Assembly (NCBI RefSeq): GCF_028816455.1
Contig: NZ_CP118246.1
Coordinates: 3,176,501-3,240,500 of the forward strand
DNA from: Devosia algicola
GTDB lineage: Bacteria; Pseudomonadota; Alphaproteobacteria; Rhizobiales; Devosiaceae
Length of the DNA: 64,000 nt
Direction of reading: 5' to 3'
The position numbers and the translations under genes were made by a program. The notes beneath the pieces are model-generated. The model saw nothing but the letters and a program-made list of their open reading frames with translations. It ran no database searches and was not told where the DNA came from. Of this stretch, positions 57,639-64,000 are shown one piece after another (the first letter of the stretch is position 1; each line of letters opens with the position of its first letter).

Positions 57639-58836
57639 ATGGCGACGACGGCTCGTTGGGCGATTGAGGCGCTACCTTTCATTTGGGGTGCCCAAAGCAC
57701 GCCGAATAATGGCAATGGCGTTCCCAACGAGCTGCCTTTTGTTTTATCTTATGATAAGATGACCGGGCGCGTAATTCAAACGCCCAGCTCAGTTGTCGCC
57801 GACTGTCTGGCAAATGTCTACGAATTGGGTTCAATCCTTGGCAGCAATGTTGATGAGATTGGCGCTGGTCGGCAATATGCCGACGACTTTCTGGAGTTCA
57901 TTTCCGAATGGGTTCAAAAGACCCCGGAATGCTCGCGGCAGAGCCTACTGGAGATCGGGTGTGGCAATGGATACATGCTTGATCGCCTTAGGGGGTCGTT
58001 TACTTCAGTTATTGGAATTGAACCGGGGCCTCAAGGCCAGTCCGGCGCCGAGCGCTACGGAATAGAGGTTATCAAGGATTTCTTTCCATCGCCCCAGCTT
58101 CACGGGCTCAAATTTTCGGCGATTGTTTTAATGTCTGTGTTTGAGCATGTTGACGATCCTGTCGCCTTGGCCGCTATGCTTGGCGACTATCTCGAGCCTG
58201 GCGGCCGGATTTTCGTGTCGGTTCCAGACGAGGGCCCATACATCAGAAATTTTGATGTCTCTACGCTTTTTCACGAGCATTGGAGCCTATTTCGACCAAG
58301 ACACATTGCTCAATACGATGGTACTTGGCGGTCTGGATGCTAAGCGTTGTGAGGCAGCCGCATTTGGTGGGTCTGTCTACGCTGAACTTTCGCCAGCCAC
58401 AGAAAAGACGACGCTTTCGAAACAGTCGGTCGCCTCGGCCATTGCGACCGCAACTCGTTATATTGAGAACGGACAGGCGAGTTGCGATCTTCTGCGCGAT
58501 TTCTGCCAACGGGCGCTTGCAGACAACAGAAAATTGGGCGTCTATGTACCAGCCAGATTTGTGAATTCCATGCGGATAATTGGAATACCATTTAATGGCG
58601 TACGCTTCTTTGATGATGACCCAAGTTTAGTCGGAACTTTCTATCCTGGAATTCCCATCGCAATAGAGAGCAGGTCGTCGTTGATAGAGGACCCCGTTGA
58701 TACGTTGATAATAATGTCTCGAACCTTTGGCGGCGCGCTGAAGAAGGTTTTGTTGGATGTTCTACCAGTTGGAATTGAGATCATGCTGATCTCGGATTTG
58801 GCAGATATAGATCCGCAGAGCGCAGCAAATGATTAA
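57639..58836 (+). CDS. SAM-dependent methyltransferase with C-terminal sugar-type domain (one frame break)
   Basis: Class I methyltransferase fused to a C-terminal domain, as in NDP-sugar C-methyltransferase-like proteins. SAM motif LLEIGCGNGYMLDRLRGS, IVLMSVFEHVDDPVALAAML and GGRIFVSVPDEGPYI. The frame breaks at 58283-58289 (GAGCCTA); removing one C gives HEHWSYFDQDTLLNTMVLGG and 398 residues. The C-domain has ALADNRKLGVYVPARFVNSM and DTLIIMSRTFGGALKKVL. A better start may be ATG 57625 (ribosome site AGGGG), if the A7 run at 57633-57639 lacks one A. No zinc-finger Cys set is visible in the N-terminus. Substrate unknown. Confidence 0.8.
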
Positions 58837-59866
58837 CGTTCTTGTAACCGGTGTAGGAGGCGGCGGTGTTGGGGAGCAGTTGATCAAAGCGCTCGGCATG
58901 TCGACGCTGCCGATGCGTGTAATTGGTACGGATCTGGATGTTGACGTAGCCAAACATAGTGGAGCAGATGGTTGTCATTCCTTGCCGCGTGCGAGCGATC
59001 CCGCCTACGTTGAGAAATTGTTGGGTGTGTGCAGGCAGGAGCGCGTCGATGTTGTGTTGCCGGGGTCCGAACCTGAACTGCGGGCAATGGCCGCCAGCGC
59101 AGATGAAATCCGCGCTAATGTCACTATGGTGGCCGTGAACGATGCGAACGTGATTGCCACCTGTTCGGACAAATTCGAGACAACACGTTTTTTGGTGGCG
59201 AACGGATTCGATTGCCCACAGAGTTGGCTTATTGAGGCGCTTGTAGACCTAGATGAAGTAAATTTGTTCCCGCTGATAGTTAAGCCGACCGTTGGTGGTG
59301 GGTCACAGAATGTTTATCTCATCCAGAATGACGATGAATTGCGGATGATCGTCGGTTTCCTCCTTCGGTATTATGACGCCGTGCTGCTTCAGGAGTATGT
59401 TGGACGTGTAGATCAAGAATATACGGTAGGAGTACTATTTGATGGAAATGGCAATCTCATCAACTCTATTGCATTGAACAGGTTCATACTAACCAGTCTT
59501 AGTAACAGGATTCGGGTTCCCAACAATACTGGCCGCGCGGATTTGGGTGACGTTTTAGCGGTTAGCAGTGGGGTTTCTCAAGGGCGGGTTGAGGCTTACG
59601 ATATGGTTCGGCACCACTGCGAGAAAGTTGGAGCCGCGTTGGGTGCCAAGTATGCTATAAATGTGCAATGTCGCGTTGCGGACGGCAAAGTCATGATCTT
59701 TGAGATCAATCCAAGATTCTCGGGCACGTCGTCGATAAGGGCCATGCTCGGGTTCAACGAGCCCGACCTTCTCATACGTAAGCACGTTCTCGGAGAGGAT
59801 ATCTCCGATACGCCCCCTTACCGATTTGGTACGGTACTGCGCGGCCTAAAAGAAACGTTAGTCTAA
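58829..59866 (+). CDS. ATP-grasp ligase, PylC/CarB-like
   Basis: Carboxylate-amine ligase of 345 residues. N-terminal pre-ATP-grasp Rossmann VLVTGVGGGGVGEQLIKAL, PGSEPELRAMAASADEIR, ATP-binding FPLIVKPTVGGGSQNVYLIQ, QEYVGRVDQEYTVGVLFDGN, and catalytic MIFEINPRFSGTSSIRAMLG. Members act in amide-bond formation on small molecules; in a sugar cluster it could attach an amino acid or other acid to an amino-sugar, or act on the nucleotide carrier. The frame is intact. It overlaps the methyltransferase end by 8 bases and is 1 base from hisH. Confidence 0.85.
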   Translation: MINVLVTGVGGGGVGEQLIKALGMSTLPMRVIGTDLDVDVAKHSGADGCHSLPRASDPAYVEKLLGVCRQERVDVVLPGSEPELRAMAASADEIRANVTMVAVNDANVIATCSDKFETTRFLVANGFDCPQSWLIEALVDLDEVNLFPLIVKPTVGGGSQNVYLIQNDDELRMIVGFLLRYYDAVLLQEYVGRVDQEYTVGVLFDGNGNLINSIALNRFILTSLSNRIRVPNNTGRADLGDVLAVSSGVSQGRVEAYDMVRHHCEKVGAALGAKYAINVQCRVADGKVMIFEINPRFSGTSSIRAMLGFNEPDLLIRKHVLGEDISDTPPYRFGTVLRGLKETLV

Positions 59867-59867
59867 T

Positions 59868-60494
59868 ATGGAGGATTCTGAGGCGATAGCAGTTGTTGAC
59901 TATGGTGCGGGCAATATAGGCTCAGTTTTGAACATGATCCGCAAAGCTGGTGGGCGGGGGTTCGCTGCCAGTCGATCCGAAGATTTAGCTGCTTCAAGCA
60001 AAATTATTCTACCTGGGGTTGGCAGCTTCGACAACGCCATGAGTCGGCTATCGGCGTTGAGGTTTGTTGAGCCGCTAAAGGACCATGCCCGCGCAGGACG
60101 GCCACTTTTCGGGATTTGCCTAGGCATGCAGCTGTTATCTGACGCAAGCGAGGAGGGCGGACTAGAAGGCCTTGGCCTTATTCCTGGTGAGGTCCGCCGC
60201 TTCGATTTTGACGGCGAATCTATCGGGTTGAAGGTGCCTCACATGGGTTGGAACGGGGTGACCCCTGCAAAGGAACACCTACTATGCCGGGGCCTAGAAA
60301 GTGATGCGCGCTTTTATTTTGTGCACTCGTACTTTTACGATACCCAGAACCCCGCCGACGCGCTTTTTTACACTGAGTATGGGCAGCGGTTCGCCTCTGG
60401 CGTGCATCGTGGCAACGTCATGGGTGTGCAGTTTCACCCTGAAAAAAGTCACCGCTTTGGCATGCAACTTTTAAAAAACTTCATCGAGCTCTGA
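59868..60494 (+). CDS. HisH-type glutamine amidotransferase of the WbpG system (HisH2)
   Basis: Glutaminase subunit of 208 residues. Visible: VVDYGAGNIGSVLNMIRKAG, LPGVGSFDNAMSRL, nucleophile Cys in LFGICLGMQLLSDASEEGGL, and His/Glu in MGVQFHPEKSHRFG. It is next to HisF2 and WbpG, not to histidine genes. In Pseudomonas and related bacteria such second copies supply ammonia for amidine formation on diacetamido-uronic acid or nonulosonic acid. The GAGCTC near its stop (60486) is intact. Confidence 0.9.
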   Translation: MEDSEAIAVVDYGAGNIGSVLNMIRKAGGRGFAASRSEDLAASSKIILPGVGSFDNAMSRLSALRFVEPLKDHARAGRPLFGICLGMQLLSDASEEGGLEGLGLIPGEVRRFDFDGESIGLKVPHMGWNGVTPAKEHLLCRGLESDARFYFVHSYFYDTQNPADALFYTEYGQRFASGVHRGNVMGVQFHPEKSHRFGMQLLKNFIEL

Positions 60495-60496
60495 CC

Positions 60497-61258
60497 ATGC
60501 TTCAAACTCGACTAATGCCCTGCCTGCTTATGAGCGGGGAGCGCTGGTGAAAACGGTGCGGTTTACGGAGTTGGCTTACATCGGTGATCCGGTGAACGCC
60601 GTGCGGATATTCAATGAAAAGGAAGTCGACGAACTCGTACTGCTCGATATTCATGCCACGACGAGGAACGCCGGCATTGATTTCGACACACTGGGTAAGT
60701 TGACCTCAGAGTGCTTCATGCCGATTTGTTACGGCGGCGGCGTTCGCAACGTCAATGATATGCGACGCCTTTTTGCTATGGGAATAGAGAAAATTGCCCT
60801 TGGAGCCTGCAGCATTTGAAGAACCTGGGTTAGTCCGGCGCGCCGCGGATGAATTCGGATCGCAGGCCCTCGTTGTCTCGCTGGATGTTAAGCGAAATCT
60901 TCTCGGGGGTTATTCCACTCGTATCAGAAACGGGAAAATCGATATCAAGCGAAAACCCGTTGACGCTGCACGGTATATAATTTCGGAAGGGGCGGGCGAA
61001 ATTTTGCTTTACTCAATCGATGGAGATGGAACTTGGTCTGGATTTGACCTTAAACTTCTGACAGAGGTTAGCAGTTCAGTGGGTGTGCCCGTAATTGCAA
61101 CTGGCGGTGCCGGTTCGCTTCTGGATGCGACCTTGGCAGTCAAGGAGGCCGGTGTATCCGCAGTGGCCATCGGTAGCCTTGCCGTTTTTCAAGGGAAAGA
61201 TTTGGGCGTGTTGATCAAGTTTCCGTCGCGACCTGACCAAGAGGCGGCGTTTGAATAG
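60497..61258 (+). CDS. HisF-type cyclase of the WbpG system (HisF2; two frame breaks)
   Basis: TIM-barrel ammonia-channel partner of HisH2. The start at 60497 (MLQTRLMPCLLMSGE) is the family's normal N-terminus (MLRxRxIPCLL). The frame breaks at 60539-60546 (GAGCGCTG), where two extra bases CG split GAG from CTG. Repair gives MSGELVKTVRFTELAYIGDP. It breaks again at 60803-60809 (GAGCCTG), where repair gives IALGAAAFEEPGLVRRAADE. Barrel landmarks are DELVLLDIHATTRN, CYGGGVRNVNDMRRLF, DGTWSGFDLKLL and VIATGGAGSLLDA. Repaired length 252 residues, as in HisF. Confidence 0.88.
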
Positions 61259-61270
61259 GAAGATTCTAGC

Positions 61271-62403
61271 ATGCTCGTTTGCTCTCGCTGCATTTATGAC
61301 GAAACCGTCCCCAACATCTCATTTGATCCGGTAGACGGCGTCTGCAGCTACTGCCGTCAGATTGAGGCTATGGAAGCTGAGTATCCGACTGGTGCCGAGG
61401 GCCTTGCGCGCCTCGATAAGATGGTTGATGAAATGCGAGCCGCCGGCAAAGGCAAAAAATACGATGCCATTATAGGCGTCAGCGGCGGGTGCGATTCATC
61501 TTACCTCGTGCACCAGATGAAAGAGGTGTACGGTCTCCGTTTGTTGGCGGCGCACTTTGACAATACGTGGAACTCAACCATTGCTACCGAGAACATACAC
61601 AGTGTGCTCGAAAAGCTTGGTGTCGACCTATTCACAATTGTGGTCGATAACAAGGAATACGACGATATCTATCGCTCGTTCTTAAGCGCTGGGGTGAAGG
61701 ATATTGATTGCCCGACCGACATCGCCCTTGCGACTACGCTATATAAGGCGGCGGAGAAATTTGGCGTCAAATACATGATTGAAGGGCATTCGTTCCGAAC
61801 GGAGGGCATAGCGCCCTTGGGCTGGGTCTACATGGATGGAAAGTACATCCAGTCCGTGCACGAAAAATACGGAACGCGTCCGATGAAAACTTTTCCCAAT
61901 TTATGGATGAAAGATCAGCTTCGCTGGATGCTGTTCAGCGGCATAAAAAAGGTTCGGCCGCTCTACTATATGGACTACGACAAAGAGGCCGCAAAAAAGT
62001 TGCTGGCCGAAAAATACGGTTGGCAGTGGTACGGCGGTCATCATCTTGAAAACAGGTTTACGGCCTTTGTTCATAGCTATTTCTTCCCCACGCGGTGGGA
62101 CACTGACTTTAGAATCGCGGGATATTCGGCCTATTGCAGGAATAACTGGATGCCTCGAGAGGAGGCGTTAGCCTTGATGCGCGAGCCGCCGCACATCGAA
62201 TCGGACTTGGTGGACTTCGTTAAGAAACGACTTGGATACTCGGATTCTGAATTTAGTCAGATTATGAATTTGCCAAAAAAACCTACAAGGATTTCGTCAC
62301 ATATAAAAAGACATTTGAAAAAATGCGTCCATTCTTTTGGGCCATGTATAAGGCAGATCTTATTCCCAAGAGTTTCTATATGAAATACACAGAAAAATCT
62401 TAA
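61271..62403 (+). CDS. wbpG: N-acetyl sugar amidotransferase WbpG (one homopolymer frame break)
   Basis: PP-loop enzyme that, with HisH2/HisF2, converts an acetamido to an acetamidino group. Visible: CSRCIYDETVPNISFDPVDG and CSYCRQIEAMEAEY (Cys pairs), PP-loop IIGVSGGCDSSYLVHQM, LLAAHFDNTWNSTIATENIH, YMIEGHSFRTEGIAPLGWV and YYMDYDKEAAKKLLAEKYGW. The frame breaks in the A7 run at 62274-62281; with eight A the sequence continues LPKKTYKDFVTYKKTFEKMR to LIPKSFYMKYTEKS, stop at 62401, 377 residues. This is the one frame break not at GAGCT. Confidence 0.92.
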
Positions 62404-62408
62404 TATAT

Positions 62409-63470
62409 ATGGAAACAAGTAAACCAATATTACAGTATGGAAGTTTGGCGGGCTGGCCTTATTGGCTCGCCGAGGGGTTGACCTCTATTGGCGCTCCGTC
62501 TGAAAACGTCATCCCCGAAGACTCCGACTTCGCCGACCTTAATCGCCGGCTGCCACATCATTCGGCCGTTGCCTCAAAGTCTGAGTCGCGAGCCAGAAAA
62601 TTCCTGAGGCGCGCTTCTTTTCTGGCCCAAATACCATCGCGATATTCCCTGATCCATTATCATGGTAGCCACCTGCTGCGCGGAACCATGCATCATCTGT
62701 TGGAAGGGCCGTACCTTTCGTTGCGCAGCGTACCGATGATCGTTAGTTTTGGCGGTAGTGACGCACGGATAATCGAGTTGGCACGGCGCAACAACCCGTA
62801 CTTCTATCGCGATGCCGATCCTGAACAAGACGAGCGGACGAGAACGTACCTTCGCGCAATTTCTAAATACGTACAAAACGTTGCTACGGACTGCGAAATG
62901 ATTGAATATGTCGCACCTTATTTCGAGCGTGTGTTCACGTTCCGACAACCGCTCAATCTATCGCGATTCCAGATCTCGGTTTCGCCTCAGCGTCGCTCGC
63001 CTGTTGTGCTCCACGTTCCTACCGATACTCATGTCAAAGGAACGGAGCAGATTGTTGCAGCGGTGGAAAGGCTAAAGGCCGAAGGGCTTCAGTTCGAGTT
63101 CAAATTGGTGCGTCAGTTGGCGCAGAAGGAATTCTACAGAGAACTCTCGAGTTGCGACATTTACGTCGATGAGTTGAGGTGTGGCTCGTACGGGGTGACC
63201 GCCGTAGAAGCAATGGCGTACGGCAAACCCGCAATCACCTACCTCCGGCCCGATCTGGTCGAAAAATACCCCTCAGACCTGCCGCTTGTGAACGCAAATC
63301 CTGACACAATTACGGACGTTCTGCGCGGCCTAATAGTTGACGACGTCAGACGAGCCAATATTTCCGAGCTTAGTCAATCATATGTGCGGAAGTACCATGA
63401 TGATAAGGTCGTAGCACATGCAATGCTGGAAGTTTACAAAGCAATTGGGCTCGCCAAGTCAGAAACCTGA
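62409..63470 (+). CDS. Glycosyltransferase, GT4-like fold
   Basis: Predicted glycosyltransferase of 353 residues. The N-half has LIHYHGSHLLRGTMHHLLEG and MIVSFGGSDARIIELARRN, and the C-half is GT-B-like with VVLHVPTDTHVKGTEQIVAA, FKLVRQLAQKEFYRELSSCD, IYVDELRCGSYGVTAVEAMA (donor-site Glu) and YGKPAITYLRPDL. Donor and acceptor unknown. It follows wbpG by 5 bases and probably transfers one sugar of this cluster. The frame is intact, with an intact GAGCTT near 63365. Confidence 0.85.
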   Translation: METSKPILQYGSLAGWPYWLAEGLTSIGAPSENVIPEDSDFADLNRRLPHHSAVASKSESRARKFLRRASFLAQIPSRYSLIHYHGSHLLRGTMHHLLEGPYLSLRSVPMIVSFGGSDARIIELARRNNPYFYRDADPEQDERTRTYLRAISKYVQNVATDCEMIEYVAPYFERVFTFRQPLNLSRFQISVSPQRRSPVVLHVPTDTHVKGTEQIVAAVERLKAEGLQFEFKLVRQLAQKEFYRELSSCDIYVDELRCGSYGVTAVEAMAYGKPAITYLRPDLVEKYPSDLPLVNANPDTITDVLRGLIVDDVRRANISELSQSYVRKYHDDKVVAHAMLEVYKAIGLAKSET

Positions 63471-63560
63471 TGCTCCTGTAAAATTAGTACATCTGCCTCA
63501 GAAGAAACTATTAGCCGGAATTATTCGACGATATGTCCGGCCAGAGGGTGACGCTCAAAG

Positions 63561-64000
63561 TTGAAGGATGATCTGGCACAGCGGCAATTGATTAAGCGGA
63601 TATGCGCTGAGATTGCATCTATTCCGGCAAAATTGCCGCCTGGACTTTCACACGTAATGACTGCAAACATCGCCCAACAGGCGCTCGCCTTCTTTGGCGT
63701 GATCATGATTGCCCGTTTGCTGCCGGCTGAACAGTTTGCTTTGGTTCGCATCGCCATAGCCTATGCAGCTGTAGCGACAATTTTGGGCGCTGGCGGGCTA
63801 ACAGCGCCAATTTTGCGATACTGCGCCGATACGATGCTGGACGAGGGACAAAGACGCGCGCTTCTCGGTAGGGCGTTGGTCTGGCTACTGCTGATCGCTA
63901 GCGCTACCACCGTCGCCTGCGCGATTCTTGTTGCGTTGTCGGGCCGCACGGGTGATGAGGCCCTTGTCTTGATCGCATATTCCTTGCAAATTCCAGGCTC
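63561..64000 (+). CDS. Polysaccharide flippase (Wzx-like), N-terminal part
   Basis: Polytopic membrane protein that runs off the window. From a TTG at 63561 it reads LKDDLAQRQLIKRICAEIAS; the first helices are NIAQQALAFFGVIMIARLLP and VRIAIAYAAVATILGAGGLT, then LGRALVWLLLIASATTVACA. This matches the MOP/Wzx type. The start is uncertain: an ATG at 63657 lies at the first helix, and an ATG at 63533 would be in frame if two bases (AG) were missing in ACGCTCAAAG at 63551-63560, again a GAGCTC context. Nothing else in 63471-63560 looks coding. Confidence 0.75.
   Translation, partial: MKDDLAQRQLIKRICAEIASIPAKLPPGLSHVMTANIAQQALAFFGVIMIARLLPAEQFALVRIAIAYAAVATILGAGGLTAPILRYCADTMLDEGQRRALLGRALVWLLLIASATTVACAILVALSGRTGDEALVLIAYSLQIPG

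Noticed and set aside
59868..61258. hisH and hisF of histidine biosynthesis
   Set aside because: They stand next to wbpG in a polysaccharide cluster, without other his genes. HisF2-type N-terminus and context indicate the amidination system.

Overview
This window looks like a chromosomal segment of an alphaproteobacterium of the order Hyphomicrobiales (Rhizobiales), probably close to Devosia. The evidence is an ALA-synthase-type HemA, the pst-phoU-phoB arrangement, DHA2 and dipeptide-type ABC systems, a rhizobial-style L-rhamnose pathway and fairly high G+C. That placement is an inference from gene content; there is no rRNA here. No CRISPR array, prophage, insertion sequence or complete tRNA was seen.

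Layout. 1-2839: end of the phosphate operon (pstA C-terminus, pstB, phoU, phoB). 2861-6368, minus strand: glutamine amidotransferase, Tat-exported MsrB, fasciclin protein, RskA-like anti-sigma and SigK-like ECF sigma factor. 6568-22264: mixed housekeeping and accessory genes (argB, TetR plus DHA2 efflux pump, two unknown exported proteins, HAD hydrolase, glyoxalase-fold protein, aldo/keto reductase, ABC exporter, AcuI-type reductase, Nudix, hemA behind an FNR/FixK-type box, SDR, OmpA lipoprotein). 22379-32173, minus strand: an arabino-oligosaccharide locus (SDR, family-5 oligo-ABC importer, cytoplasmic GH51 arabinofuranosidase, ArsR-type regulator) with recurring TATCA-type palindromes in its promoters. 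32341-44207: an L-rhamnose/6-deoxyhexose locus, with a minus-strand catabolic operon divergent from a plus-strand dehydrogenase, CUT2 sugar importer and SDR. 44803-44825: the bare 3' end of a tRNA, probably an attachment site. 45353-64000: a visibly more AT-rich surface-polysaccharide island. It holds a WbpA/B/E/D/I-like set for a 2,3-diamino-uronic acid, a WbpG-HisH2-HisF2 amidination trio, a second set of sugar-modifying genes (NAD-epimerases, DegT aminotransferase, metallophosphoesterase, methyltransferase, PylC-like ATP-grasp ligase), a polymerase/ligase, a glycosyltransferase and the start of a flippase that runs off the end.

The most striking signal is not a gene. I found 26 frame breaks in otherwise well-conserved genes, and 25 of them fall on the same pentamer, GAGCT (or AGCTC), almost always as one extra base between GAG and CT. 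Repairing that one site restores every reading frame to family-typical sequence and length. The genes are therefore annotated here as continuous coding regions with the break marked. The pattern is best explained by a motif-linked error in the sequence data, perhaps caused by a modified base at GAGCT, but a real mutational process at an AG|CT cut site cannot be excluded from sequence alone. About 21 GAGCT sites remain intact in the same window (counted by eye).
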